This document shows, one piece after another, positions 44,738 to 53,048 of a stretch of 64,000 nt of DNA; positions within the stretch are counted from its first letter, which is position 1, and every line of letters starts with the position of its first letter. This DNA is from JBGASG01 sp046328035 (GTDB lineage: Bacteria; Cyanobacteriota; Vampirovibrionia; Obscuribacterales; Obscuribacteraceae). Made by a program: the position numbers and the translations under genes. Below the pieces are notes generated by a model that was not told the origin of the DNA, did not search any database, and worked only from the letters and a program-made list of their open reading frames with translations. The stretch is from assembly GCA_046328035.1 (NCBI GenBank), contig JAXLXI010000004.1, positions 186,001 to 250,000 of the forward strand. Reading direction: 5' to 3'.

Positions 44738-45790
44738 TCACACGCCCTGCTGACGGCGCCCACTCAGCAACGATTGCCCAAGGAAGCAGGCGCCCGCCAC
44801 CACACAGATAACCAGCACGAAGCAAAACAGGTGCAACGTGGTCGCCACCGCCAGAGCCAGGTCCGGATCGATGTGCGCAACCATCACCAGGGCTTGTTTG
44901 ACCAGCAAATGGAAAGTACCGACCGAGCCGGGGGTGGGCACCAGCACGCCCGCCGAGCCAATCGTGAATACCATCAGCGTATCGCCGAGCGACACTCTGC
45001 TAAGCAGGTCGAACGCTCCGATAATCCAGTAAAAATTCAGCCAATAACAAAACCAAATAGCCAGGCTCAGTCCGCCGATAGCTGGAAAGGCAATCGGATT
45101 GGTCAGCGATTTGGTACCGGCATCGAACTGCGCGGAGAGCTCACCCAGCTTCTCGAAAAGCTTGTCCGGCACTTTGCTCTTGACCAGCGGCTGCTCCAGA
45201 ATCATGCGCATGATGCGTCCGACAAACGGCAGCAGAACGAAACCGACAAATGTTGCCCCACACAATCCGATGCCGCCGGGCACCAGCCAGGGCATGGCAC
45301 TGCGTAGATCGGCTGGCAGAAAAATCAGCGTGATTCCAAGCAGCAACGCCAACATTGCGATGTCGAGAATGCGATCGATGAACAAGGTCGGCAACACACC
45401 CGCCAGAGGCAGTTTTTCCGTGCGCGAGATGGTCACCAGCCTGACGATTTCTCCGCCGCGCGGCAGCGGAATGTTGACCACATAGCCATACATGATGGCG
45501 CAGAAAGAATTCCAGAAAGAAATCTTGCGCCCGGCTACCGGCTCCAGCAGGATGATCCAGCGCACCGCCCTGAGCAAGTGACTGCACAGACAGCTGAGAC
45601 AGACACCGGCGACAAAGAGCATATTGAGATGCTGCATGTGGCGCCAGAGCTCTTTCAAATTGGCGCTGCGAAAGGCGAAATACATGAAAACCGCAGCAAA
45701 CAACAGACCCACGAGTTGTTTGAGTATGGCCTTGGTTTTGCTCTGTGGCGCCGGCGGTGTTTCGGCGTTGCTGCCCGCGGGAGATTCCAT
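44738..45790 (-). CDS. LPG-synthase transmembrane-domain protein (UPF0104/AglD-like)
   Basis: 350 residues, ~8 membrane helices. Matches the lysylphosphatidylglycerol-synthase TM domain (PF03706): PLPRGGEIVRLVTISRTEKLP, LFIDRILDIAMLALL, GVLVPTPGSVGTFHLL. The C-terminal aminoacyl-transfer domain of MprF is missing, so this is the membrane-only branch, proposed to flip or transfer lipids. Eight bases after the secreted GYGQ-repeat protein and part of an operon with the HPt gene. Confidence 0.8.
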   Translation of the reverse strand: MESPAGSNAETPPAPQSKTKAILKQLVGLLFAAVFMYFAFRSANLKELWRHMQHLNMLFVAGVCLSCLCSHLLRAVRWIILLEPVAGRKISFWNSFCAIMYGYVVNIPLPRGGEIVRLVTISRTEKLPLAGVLPTLFIDRILDIAMLALLLGITLIFLPADLRSAMPWLVPGGIGLCGATFVGFVLLPFVGRIMRMILEQPLVKSKVPDKLFEKLGELSAQFDAGTKSLTNPIAFPAIGGLSLAIWFCYWLNFYWIIGAFDLLSRVSLGDTLMVFTIGSAGVLVPTPGSVGTFHLLVKQALVMVAHIDPDLALAVATTLHLFCFVLVICVVAGACFLGQSLLSGRRQQGV

Positions 45791-45798
45791 GTTGTTCG

Positions 45799-46980
45799 TC
45801 AGTCCCCGGCCGTCTGCCCGTAAATCGAGAGCGGCACTTGAATCGGCTGATCCAGATGAATGGTCATCGGTGTGCCGGCCGGCAACATAACGTCACGCCC
45901 GCGGCGCATGGTCAAGTCTTGCAGTGCACCGGTGCCGGCGCCCAAGCCGGTGCCCATCAACATGCTGCTGGCATAAGATCCATGCCCCAGTACGCCACCA
46001 AGGACACTGCCGATCGCCATGCCGCCACCGGCACCAATGGCGGTGCGGAGAGCAAACTGTCCGAGTTTGGTGCCCCAGCCTTCGCCGCGATATTCATCGC
46101 TGTCGCCGATCGCCTTGTTGGCATACTTACCGATATCGCCGACAGTATGCGCAGACATGCCGACCACCGCACCGTTGGGAAAGCGCATCTGATTGAAAAC
46201 CAGACTGAGACTGCCGGAACGGCTGAAGTATCGGCCGCCGGACGCCTGCGAAACTTCGCCGTTGATCACTGTTCCGGCCGGAATATAGGCACCGCCGCTG
46301 AGGGCAATATTCTTTTGCAAGACCGCCTGTACATAATCACCGGCATGGGCAACGCTGGTGGCAATCGCAGTGTTCAAGACACAAGGAATAATGAATCCTT
46401 CCGGAGCGGTGGCAACCCGCGGTTTGCCCGGATACCAGGTTGGTTGCTCGGTAATCTGCGTCTGTCCGTAAACCGGACCAGCCTCGCTCTGCCCGTACTG
46501 TCCTTGACCGTAACTTGGTTGACCGTACTGTCCTTGCGGTGCCTGTCCGTACTGCCCCTGTCCGTACTGCCCCTGTCCGTACTGCCCCTGTCCGTAGCCG
46601 CCCTGTCCATAACCACCCTGTCCATAGCCACCCTGTCCACCGTCGCCGCCGGAGTTCGGGTAGCCGACTGGATTTTGGTATGACGAACTGGAATGTGGGT
46701 AGGCAAAGGGACTGGCGAAGCTGTGGTGCGGGTAGGCGATCTGTCCCGTATAACGGCGCGTCACCGGCATCGGGTTGACAAAGGGCGGCGGCTCATATTG
46801 GGGCTGCGAACTGTAGGGAGTCTCCATCGGCATCTCCCCTTCCGGCGGCTGCACGTCGTTAACCTGCTGAACCGGCGGCGTATTGTTGACTCCCGGCGCC
46901 GTTTCGTATTCCTGAGCATGGACAGCCTGCACCACCGACAGTGGCAGCAAAAGAGACGCACCAATGACAGCGGCTTTCAT
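45799..46980 (-). CDS. Secreted GYGQ-repeat, glycine-zipper protein
   Basis: 393 residues, signal peptide (MKAAVIGASLLLPLSVVQAVHA). Residues ~25-105 are Pro/Gln/Tyr-rich; ~105-170 hold a repeat of GYGQ/GQYGQ units about ten copies long (see the separate repeat). Residues ~190-300 form a beta-rich domain (TVINGEVSQASGGRYFSRSGSLSLVF), reminiscent of TrbI/VirB10-like or rare-lipoprotein-type domains, and ~310-370 a glycine zipper (AIGAGGGMAIGSVLGGVLG). The end, MLPAGTPMTIHLDQPIQVP, is the common exit strand of that fold. It lies between the HPt and LPG-TM genes in one operon. Confidence 0.6.
   Translation of the reverse strand: MKAAVIGASLLLPLSVVQAVHAQEYETAPGVNNTPPVQQVNDVQPPEGEMPMETPYSSQPQYEPPPFVNPMPVTRRYTGQIAYPHHSFASPFAYPHSSSSYQNPVGYPNSGGDGGQGGYGQGGYGQGGYGQGQYGQGQYGQGQYGQAPQGQYGQPSYGQGQYGQSEAGPVYGQTQITEQPTWYPGKPRVATAPEGFIIPCVLNTAIATSVAHAGDYVQAVLQKNIALSGGAYIPAGTVINGEVSQASGGRYFSRSGSLSLVFNQMRFPNGAVVGMSAHTVGDIGKYANKAIGDSDEYRGEGWGTKLGQFALRTAIGAGGGMAIGSVLGGVLGHGSYASSMLMGTGLGAGTGALQDLTMRRGRDVMLPAGTPMTIHLDQPIQVPLSIYGQTAGD
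46493..46640 (-). repeat. In-frame GYGQG/GQYGQ tandem repeat
   Basis: Approximately 15-base units coding GYGQG, GQYGQ or GQGQY across 46493-46640, at the 5' half of the secreted gene. It is coding; not a CRISPR array. Copies are nearly identical in DNA, so they are prone to copy-number change. Confidence 0.6.
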
Positions 46981-46992
46981 GCGTCCTCCAGA

Positions 46993-47334
46993 CTACAAAT
47001 TGATGGTTCCCACATAGGCTTCGAATTCATTGAAAGCCTGTCTCAACTGGTTCTGTTTGCCGGTGATGTTGTCCCAGTTTTCAGCATGGGCGTCGCCTTC
47101 GATCTGCATACTGATGTTGTGCAAATCGTGGATTGTCATGGTGACCGCCAATCCCTTGAGCTGGTGCGCGGCAGCCGACACCACCTTGAGATTCTTCTCT
47201 TGAATGCCTCGCTCTACATCATCGACCAGTCCCCGGGCTTCGCCCACGGACATCGAGAGCAGCTCCTTTACGGTTTCGTCACCGTAAAGCTCTCTCAAGC
47301 GCGCCAAGTTAAGCGGTTCTTCCCCAGTACTCAT
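46993..47334 (-). CDS. Stand-alone HPt phosphotransfer protein
   Basis: 113 residues, all-helical. The HPt signature is clear: phospho-His in AAAHQLKGLAVTM (residue ~57), with a C-terminal helix LRQAFNEFEAYV. Such proteins relay phosphate from hybrid kinases to regulators. No hybrid kinase or receiver is beside it in this window; its operon partners are a secreted repeat protein and a lipid-transfer-type membrane protein. The ATG at 47334 is preceded by GAAG. Confidence 0.8.
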   Translation of the reverse strand: MSTGEEPLNLARLRELYGDETVKELLSMSVGEARGLVDDVERGIQEKNLKVVSAAAHQLKGLAVTMTIHDLHNISMQIEGDAHAENWDNITGKQNQLRQAFNEFEAYVGTINL

Positions 47335-47459
47335 CCCGAATTTGGGCTCGCTGTGGTAACCGCCTAATTATACTGTGGATGAAATTTTCTAACTTCTTCT
47401 TGCAAAGGCGCTAAAATTCCGGTCTGTCCCAATCATTGCCAAGAGCGCTGGAGCAATTA

Positions 47460-47918
47460 ATGACTGAAGCCGTAGGCGTTTGCCTGATCTGCGATAGCTT
47501 TCTCGAATATCTGAAAACCGTCGCCTGGTGTAAACAAGGCGACGACGTTCTGGTGGCGGTGCAGAAATGCACGCCCGAAATAATTGTCGCTTTCGGCGAA
47601 CACCAGGTAAACGTCTATCCCGGCGGCACCGCCATGAAGATCAACAAATCCTGGCTGACCTATTTGCAGCAAAAAAATTCGGAGGGCACACCACTGCCGA
47701 TGCTGCTTGTCTGGCGTCCGACTGGAGTCGAAATCTGGTATCGCCGTCATCAAAGCTGGGACTTCCCTTACGACATGTGGCAGAACCCAATTGCCGAGAC
47801 GTACGAACGCGACCGCGTTTTGCTGCCGGCAGAACATGGCGGCGCTAAGTTCAAGGAATACCACACCGAATTGTGCGCGGCCTCCAAAGCCTGCCCGACC
47901 CAGATTCCGCCGCAATAA
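47460..47918 (+). CDS. Unrecognised cytosolic protein
   Basis: 152 residues, ATG 47460 after GGAG. No signal peptide. Conserved-looking blocks: VCLICDSFLEYLKTVAWCKQGDD and WRPTGVEIWYRRHQSWDFPYDMW (shown as ICDSFLEYL and GVEIWYRRHQSWDFPY), with four Cys. I know no family. First gene of an operon with an ACT-domain protein (two bases away) and def, so it may belong to translation or nitrogen control. Confidence 0.55.
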   Translation: MTEAVGVCLICDSFLEYLKTVAWCKQGDDVLVAVQKCTPEIIVAFGEHQVNVYPGGTAMKINKSWLTYLQQKNSEGTPLPMLLVWRPTGVEIWYRRHQSWDFPYDMWQNPIAETYERDRVLLPAEHGGAKFKEYHTELCAASKACPTQIPPQ

Positions 47919-47920
47919 CC

Positions 47921-48466
47921 GTGCGCCAGAGCGTAGTGATCACCGGTGTCGGTCGCGATCGGGTCGGCATTGTAGCTGAGCTGACCGGGTTGCTGTTTCA
48001 AACCGGTTGCAACTTGATGGACAGCAGCATGACTTTGCTGCGCGGTGAATTTGCGCTGATCCTGATGGCTGAGTTACCGGAGAATGTCGACGTTTCTCAA
48101 CTGGAAGCAAAGCTGGCGATCATAAAATCTCGACTGGGGCTGCATCTGCATGTGCGCGAGTTGACAGCCGCCGAGCTCGAGACTCAGGAAGCGGAAGACG
48201 GCTTGCATATCATCTCGGTCTACGGAGCCGACCGCCCTGGTATCGTTTCCGGTGTCACCAACAAACTGGCAGCGCTGGGCGTCAACATTACCGACGTACA
48301 GACGCAGTCGACCGGTGCCGCGGACAAGCCGGTTTTCGTCATGATTCTGGAAGCGGTGGCACCACCCTCGGTGACAACTGAGCGCCTGCAAGAAGAGTTG
48401 CAGACCTGTCGGCAAGACCTGAGTGTGGACATCACCGTTCAGGCTCTGGAAGTTGCGGAGCTCTGA
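47921..48466 (+). CDS. Double ACT-domain regulator (GcvR-like)
   Basis: 181 residues from GTG 47921, two bases after the previous stop; the frame opens further up but inside that gene. Two ACT domains in tandem: VVITGVGRDRVGIVAELTGLL (residues ~4-24, given as GVGRDRVGIVAEL) and HIISVYGADRPGIVSGVTNKL (~90-110), each with the DRxGIV core. This is the GcvR layout, an amino-acid (glycine-type) sensor without a DNA-binding domain; its partner is unknown here. Sits six bases before def. Confidence 0.8.
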   Translation: MRQSVVITGVGRDRVGIVAELTGLLFQTGCNLMDSSMTLLRGEFALILMAELPENVDVSQLEAKLAIIKSRLGLHLHVRELTAAELETQEAEDGLHIISVYGADRPGIVSGVTNKLAALGVNITDVQTQSTGAADKPVFVMILEAVAPPSVTTERLQEELQTCRQDLSVDITVQALEVAEL

Positions 48467-48471
48467 CGGCA

Positions 48472-48972
48472 ATGGCCACTTTGCCGATTCTCGTCTATCC
48501 GGATCCGCTGCTCAAAAAAGTTTCTTCGCCGGTTGAACAGATGGACGCTCGCCTCGAGCAGCTGATCAACGATCTGGAAGAAACCATGTACGAGCAGCCC
48601 GGTTGCGTAGGCATCGCGGCGCCACAAACGGGACAGCTCGATCGCATCATCCTCATCGACGTCTCGAGAAACCGCAAGCCGCTGCCCAATAACGGCAAGC
48701 TGCTCATGATCAATCCCGTTGTCGAATCGCAGACAGGGGAAGTGCTGGGCCGCGAAGGTTGCCTCAGCCTGCCGCACTTGACCGCCAACGTCAAGCGGGC
48801 GCGAGAGATTCGCGTGCGCTATCTGGACAGACAGATGCAAGCTCACGCACTATCCACCTCAGATTTCGAGGCGCGCGTAATTTTGCACGAAGCCGATCAC
48901 CTGGACGGCATCTTGTTTCTCGACCGCGTCAGCTCGTTGAAGACGGATGTCTTCCGGCGAAAACGCTATTGA
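48472..48972 (+). CDS. def: Peptide deformylase
   Basis: 166 residues. Removes the formyl group from nascent peptides; Fe/Zn enzyme. All three motifs: GIAAPQTG (motif 1), EGCLSLP (motif 2, Cys ligand) and HEADHLDG (motif 3, two His and catalytic Glu). The start MATLPILVYPDPLL is typical. A normal-length type I enzyme. Co-transcribed with the ACT protein; fmt is not beside it. Confidence 0.95.
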   Translation: MATLPILVYPDPLLKKVSSPVEQMDARLEQLINDLEETMYEQPGCVGIAAPQTGQLDRIILIDVSRNRKPLPNNGKLLMINPVVESQTGEVLGREGCLSLPHLTANVKRAREIRVRYLDRQMQAHALSTSDFEARVILHEADHLDGILFLDRVSSLKTDVFRRKRY

Positions 48973-49255
48973 AAAACGTCAGCCAACCGGGCGAAATTCC
49001 ACTACCCGAGCCGGTTGTTACCAGCTGTGAGAGCGCTCCGCTGATGTCCGCAACAGGGCATCGACGCTGGTGTCAACCAGAGCAAAAGTAACGTCGATTA
49101 CTCGATTGCGTGCGATGCGTGCTGTTGCGCCGGTGTGTGAAGCCGGAGGCGCAATCAGCGGAGCCGCGCTCGCCCTGCCGATTGTGCGTCAGCAGGTGGT
49201 CTCTAACCGATTTACGGTAGCGCGTGAAAACGCTGTTAAATTCAGGGCCTTAATC
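48973..49255. other. Intergenic region, no feature seen
   Basis: 283 bases between def and the convergent DUF378 gene. No frame with a ribosome site, no clear promoter; only AACCGG/CCGGTT can pair weakly near 48985-49015. Confidence 0.4.
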
Positions 49256-49468
49256 CTACGAAGCAGCTTCCGCTGTTTTGCTGCGCATGAACTTGAACAG
49301 TTCGTAAAGCGCACACAATCCCACAACCGCGTAGATCACTTTGGTTGCGGTCGTACCGTCACCAGCAATTGCCGTCACCAGGTTGTAGTTACAAAGCCCA
49401 ACCAGGCCCCAGTTTATGCCACCGACGACCATGAGAATGAAAGCCAGTAGATCGAGATGTTTCATCAT
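49256..49468 (-). CDS. DUF378 small membrane protein
   Basis: 70 residues with two membrane helices. LDLLAFILMVVGGINWGLVGL is the DUF378 signature (GGINWGLxG), then VIYAVVGLCALYELFKFM. Widespread, short inner-membrane protein of unknown function. Its promoter is seen at 49547-49575 (see that entry), giving an ~80-base leader with a hairpin CGAGGG (49506-49511) / CCCTCG (49517-49522). Confidence 0.85.
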   Translation of the reverse strand: MMKHLDLLAFILMVVGGINWGLVGLCNYNLVTAIAGDGTTATKVIYAVVGLCALYELFKFMRSKTAEAAS

Positions 49469-49870
49469 TTTCCTAGTACCCTTAAAGCATCAAATCCGCA
49501 AAGCCGAGGGGCTTTCCCTCGTGTCTGATTTGCATGCTTAATTACAATTTAATACCGTTTTCGATACCATGTCAAGAAGCGGTGACCGCCGAAAGGTTGA
49601 TCCTCCTTGCGTTTTGCCTAGCCACCACTTTTTGAACCGCCCGCAGTCGGTCGCCAAAGCTGCGAACTGGTCTGGAATAGCGGTTTTGCATCCCGGTTGA
49701 GCTGCTGTCCCGGGCAGCGCAAAAGCCCGCCGGACAGGGGAACTTAGCTCTTGCAATCGCTGCTCGATCTGCAAATGCGACAAAACTGGTTATATTGAGA
49801 TTGAAATCTCTCACACGTGGGATATTGATACAGCTTGTGGATCTGATGTTACAGAGGCTAGTTGACGCTG
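49469..49870. other. Intergenic region between DUF378 and TPR genes
   Basis: Apart from the DUF378 promoter and leader hairpin, nothing coding is supported. A minus-strand frame from 49572 to 50141 lacks any ribosome site or coherent sequence and is treated as chance. Confidence 0.45.
49547..49575 (-). promoter_or_regulatory. Promoter of the DUF378 gene
   Basis: Minus strand: perfect TTGACA (49575-49570), a 17-base spacer and TAAATT (49552-49547). Good consensus match. Confidence 0.6.
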
Positions 49871-51172
49871 ATGCATACCAATAAAACCACCCGTAAAGTC
49901 CTTTTGAGCCTGCAGGCGCTGGCTCTGGCCTGCACCGTTTCGCTGGCGCCCCGAACTGCTCAGGCAGACGAGGCACCGGCCGGGGAATCGAAGGCACCAG
50001 CCGCAGCCAATCCGGCCGCCGAGCCGGCAGCTGCACCGCCTGCAGCCGCGGCTCCGGCCGCGACAGCCGCCGAGACGACGGCACCAGCTGCCACGACCAC
50101 CCCGGCGACAGACAGCAAGCCTGCCGCAGCCGGAGCTGCAAAACTAAATGCCGACGACGAGCGCCGCTCCAAGCGCAAAGCCCAGGAAGAAGCGGAGAAA
50201 GAAGCGATTCGCAAGAAAAAAGAACAGGAGAAAGGCGGCTACTACGGCAGCATGGGCACCACTGACACCCAGAAACGAGTGGGAGCCGACAGCGGCACCG
50301 ACACCTACTACAACTCTATTAAGGCAGCGCCGAAGATCGAGCCGCCACCGCCCTCAGCACCGATCCCTCTGGCACCGGTCGTTATCGACGGCGCGCACCA
50401 GAAAGTTGCACCAAGCGCCAATCCCATCGGTAACGCCGGTAAAGGATGGAAGGATGACGCGTCGGTGTCCGGCTCCATCACTTTGACTCGTCACGTCAAT
50501 ACAGCCAAAGAGATGCTGGACAAGGGACAGTGGACGCTGGCTAAGAAGCATTACGGCGCCGCTATGCAAATCGAACCCGCCAACATGGAATACATGATCG
50601 GCTATTACAAGGCGTGCCTTTTGGGACAGGATTGGCCCAGCGTCGTCAACACCTTGGAGAAAATCTTCAGGCAGGATCCGACGAAGGAAAAACTGTATTA
50701 CGCCGATTACGGCAAAGCGCTCTACTTCAACAATCAGGTGCCACAGGCGACTGCCGCGTTGAAGAAAGCCGTCACACTCGGCTCCAATCCCGAAGGCGTG
50801 CACGAAACAATGCTCGGCATGTATCAGTATCAACGCGACTATCCCAACGTCATTCTGGAATACAAAGCGCTGATCAAGTGCGCCCCGGCAAAAACAGAAC
50901 GCATCAAAGCTCTGGCTGAATTGCTCTGGCAAACAGGCAATCAAGCGGAATCAGCCACCTACTACAAACAGTACGCCAAGGTCCGCCCCACCGATGCCGA
51001 AGCACAGCAACAACTCGGCTATATCCTCTGCGCCATCAAGGACTATCCGGGCTCAGTCGCTGCCTACCGGAAAGCGCTGGCAATCTCGCCGGCCGACCCA
51101 CGCGCCAAGCAAGGACTGGACTACGCGCAAGCTCAGCAGAAGGCCGCCAGCGCTTCCAAAGACGACGATTAG
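49871..51172 (+). CDS. Secreted TPR protein
   Basis: 433 residues from ATG 49871; TTG 49862 upstream is less likely. A signal peptide (KVLLSLQALALACTVSLAPRTAQA), a ~75-residue Ala/Pro/Thr-rich spacer (low complexity), a charged KRKAQEEAEKEAIRKKKEQEK helix, then about six TPR-like repeats (~205-425): KEMLDKGQWTLAKKHYGAAMQIEP, SVVNTLEKIF, YGKALYFNNQVPQATAALKKAV, QLGYILCAIKDYPGSVAAYRKALAISPADP. A protein-interaction scaffold in the periplasm is likely. Convergent with the esterase gene at 12 bases. Confidence 0.72.
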   Translation: MHTNKTTRKVLLSLQALALACTVSLAPRTAQADEAPAGESKAPAAANPAAEPAAAPPAAAAPAATAAETTAPAATTTPATDSKPAAAGAAKLNADDERRSKRKAQEEAEKEAIRKKKEQEKGGYYGSMGTTDTQKRVGADSGTDTYYNSIKAAPKIEPPPPSAPIPLAPVVIDGAHQKVAPSANPIGNAGKGWKDDASVSGSITLTRHVNTAKEMLDKGQWTLAKKHYGAAMQIEPANMEYMIGYYKACLLGQDWPSVVNTLEKIFRQDPTKEKLYYADYGKALYFNNQVPQATAALKKAVTLGSNPEGVHETMLGMYQYQRDYPNVILEYKALIKCAPAKTERIKALAELLWQTGNQAESATYYKQYAKVRPTDAEAQQQLGYILCAIKDYPGSVAAYRKALAISPADPRAKQGLDYAQAQQKAASASKDDD

Positions 51173-51184
51173 GGCCTATCAGCC

Positions 51185-52111
51185 TCAGCGTTTCTTCAGA
51201 TAGCGATTGAAAAAATCCAGCGTGCGATGCATGTTTTCCATGGTAGCCAGCGAATGGTTGGCTGCGGCGACGACTGTATATTCGCTGGGCAGATGATTGC
51301 TCTGCAGAGCTTTAAAAAGAGTATCGCTCTGCGCAATCGGCACCACATCGTCTTTCTTGCCATGAATGATCTGCAGGGGCGCATCGCCTTTGCCTACATA
51401 TGTAAGCGGACTGGCCCAATCGAGGCGCTTGCCGCTGATGTCTTTGGCAAGCAAAAGATGCATTGGTGAATTCGGATTGGCAAAGTCGATTTTCCAGTTC
51501 GGTCCCTGAGCTTCCTCACGGATGTGGGCCAGGTCTGCCGGACCGCAATAGTCGGAGCCAGCCTGGATAGCGCTGGAGACATCGTTGTAGCCCTCGCCCT
51601 CAAACTCTTTGACACCATCGGTAGTGGCAAGCATAGCGACCAGGTGTCCGCCCGCCGACATGCCCCAGGCCCCAATGCGGTTAGGGTCGATGTTGAACTC
51701 TTTGGCGTGCGCGCGCAAAAATCTGATCGCCGTCTTGCAATCCTGAATTTGCGCCGGAAACGGTGCTTGGGTGCTCAGCCTGTAGTTGATGCTGGCGGCC
51801 GCATAGCCTTTCACCAGCAGTGGTTCTACCGGCGCCTTTTCCTTGTCGCCCTGGATCCAGGCGCCACCATGAATCCAAACGACTATGGGAAACGGACCAC
51901 CCTTCTTGGGCACCACCACGTCCATTTTCTGCCGGTACTCATTGCTGCCCGGCACATAACTGACATTGTGCCAGACGCGCAGCTGGGCGTCTTCAGAAGG
52001 GTCTGGCAGTGCCGGTGGCGGCAGCCCCACTGCCGGCTTGAGAGCTGGACCTAGAAAACTCAGAGCCAGGCAAGCAGCCAGCAGAAGCGATTTGGAAGCG
52101 AATGCATTCAT
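51185..52111 (-). CDS. Secreted alpha/beta-hydrolase esterase (BD-FAE-like)
   Basis: 308 residues from ATG 52111 with a signal peptide (KSLLLAACLALSFLGPALKPAVG). Alpha/beta hydrolase fold: oxyanion loop VVWIHGGAWIQGD, nucleophile Ser in GAWGMSAGGHLV, Asp in HGKKDDVVPI and His in AANHSLATM. The HGGxW plus GMSAGG pair is typical of the BD-FAE/carbohydrate esterase branch; substrate is unknown. Likely periplasmic. Monocistronic. Confidence 0.88.
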   Translation of the reverse strand: MNAFASKSLLLAACLALSFLGPALKPAVGLPPPALPDPSEDAQLRVWHNVSYVPGSNEYRQKMDVVVPKKGGPFPIVVWIHGGAWIQGDKEKAPVEPLLVKGYAAASINYRLSTQAPFPAQIQDCKTAIRFLRAHAKEFNIDPNRIGAWGMSAGGHLVAMLATTDGVKEFEGEGYNDVSSAIQAGSDYCGPADLAHIREEAQGPNWKIDFANPNSPMHLLLAKDISGKRLDWASPLTYVGKGDAPLQIIHGKKDDVVPIAQSDTLFKALQSNHLPSEYTVVAAANHSLATMENMHRTLDFFNRYLKKR

Positions 52112-52172
52112 GGAGTCTGTTTTATAGCACAAAGTGCAGTATTATTTGGGCGCATCTGCGCGGGAGAACCTC

Positions 52173-52520
52173 ATGAAGTCCATCGATTGGCTATATCACA
52201 GGAAAAACTGCGAGACCTGCGCCAAGGCTCAAGACTTTTTCACCCGTCACAAAATCTCTGCCAAAGAGATTGTAGATGCCCGCAAGCAGCGGCTCGATCC
52301 CGCGCAAGCCCTGAAGCTGGCCGCCCGTATGGATGAAATCTATGTGACTCGCGGCAAGAAAGTCTTGCACTTCGATATGAAGCGAAACGCGCCTGACAAG
52401 CAAGAACTGTCCACAGTTTTGATCGGACCGAGCGGCAATCTACGGGCACCAGCCATGGTGCTGGACAAGACGCTGGTGGTGGGCTTCGACGAAAGCACCT
52501 ACGACAAAGTCTTTAAATGA
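52173..52520 (+). CDS. ArsC/Spx-like thioredoxin-fold protein
   Basis: 115 residues from ATG 52173 (GGGAG upstream). N-terminal YHRKNCETCAKAQDFF, a CxxC redox motif in a thioredoxin/ArsC fold, with later RMDEIYVTRGKKVLHFDM and VLDKTLVVGFDESTYDKVF (the last in the position of the Spx/ArsC C-terminal strand-helix). Family members reduce arsenate or act as redox switches; CxxC instead of the single Cys CX5R of ArsC makes arsenate reduction doubtful. Overlaps hicB (ATGA). Confidence 0.7.
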   Translation: MKSIDWLYHRKNCETCAKAQDFFTRHKISAKEIVDARKQRLDPAQALKLAARMDEIYVTRGKKVLHFDMKRNAPDKQELSTVLIGPSGNLRAPAMVLDKTLVVGFDESTYDKVFK

Positions 52521-52756
52521 GCACCGTGAACGTAGCGGTATTTGCCGACGGCGACTGGATAGTAGCGCTTTGTCTGGAGCTGGACGTCGCGACCCAGGGA
52601 ACCACCGAGGAAGAGGCGATTGCCAATCTGCGCGAGGCGCTCACGCTGCAATTCATTGCGCCCTCAAGTTCACCAGAACCGGCGCCGGCACCGCCGTCCG
52701 GCAGCCGCCTGTTGACCTTGTCACTGCCTACCGGCGCCGGAAGCTCTCAATCATGA
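52517..52756 (+). CDS. hicB: HicB-like antitoxin
   Basis: 79 residues, overlapping the upstream stop by ATGA. The N-terminal HicB-type ferredoxin-like fold is clear: VAVFADGDWIVALCLELDV, GTTEEEAIANLREAL. It ends in a Ser/Pro/Ala tail instead of the usual DNA-binding RHH/HTH domain, so it could neutralise HicA but not clearly repress the operon. hicA follows with ATGA overlap. Confidence 0.8.
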   Translation: MSTVNVAVFADGDWIVALCLELDVATQGTTEEEAIANLREALTLQFIAPSSSPEPAPAPPSGSRLLTLSLPTGAGSSQS

Positions 52757-52983
52757 CGATGCTCCGCACGTTTAAGGAAGTGCGCTTTTATCTGGAAGCT
52801 CAAGGATTTCGCGAGATCACCCAGCTCGGCAGTCATGCCAAATTCATTAAGCGGGAGAGCGGCGGCGCGGTACGCACCTGCATCCTGCCTCATTACGTAG
52901 AGCTGGCACCGGCGGTTGTTTCCAGCATTTTACGCCAGGCAGGATCGGTGCCTGACGCTGCTGCGGGCGAGCCGAATCGATAA
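52753..52983 (+). CDS. hicA: HicA-like toxin (mRNA interferase)
   Basis: 76 residues from ATG 52753 inside the hicB stop. HicA dsRBD-like fold with the catalytic His in QLGSHAKFIKRE, preceded by FYLEAQGFREI and followed by CILPHYVELAPAVVSSILRQAG. Family members cleave mRNA. HicB before HicA is the reverse of the classical order but common. Coupled to the ArsC-like gene, which is not a standard partner. Confidence 0.82.
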   Translation: MTMLRTFKEVRFYLEAQGFREITQLGSHAKFIKRESGGAVRTCILPHYVELAPAVVSSILRQAGSVPDAAAGEPNR

Positions 52984-53048
52984 CCCAGGTGGAAGTTCGC
53001 TAAAAACTGGGCATAAAAAGTCTGGTGACCTGACCCAGGTAAGCGATC

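Noticed and set aside
46493..46640. Possible CRISPR-like array from regular repeats
   Set aside because: The repeats are in frame, ~15 bases, without unique spacers; they code GYGQ units.
49572..50141. A 189-codon minus-strand frame upstream of the TPR gene
   Set aside because: No ribosome site, overlaps the signal peptide and Ala/Pro-rich coding part of the TPR gene, no family resemblance.
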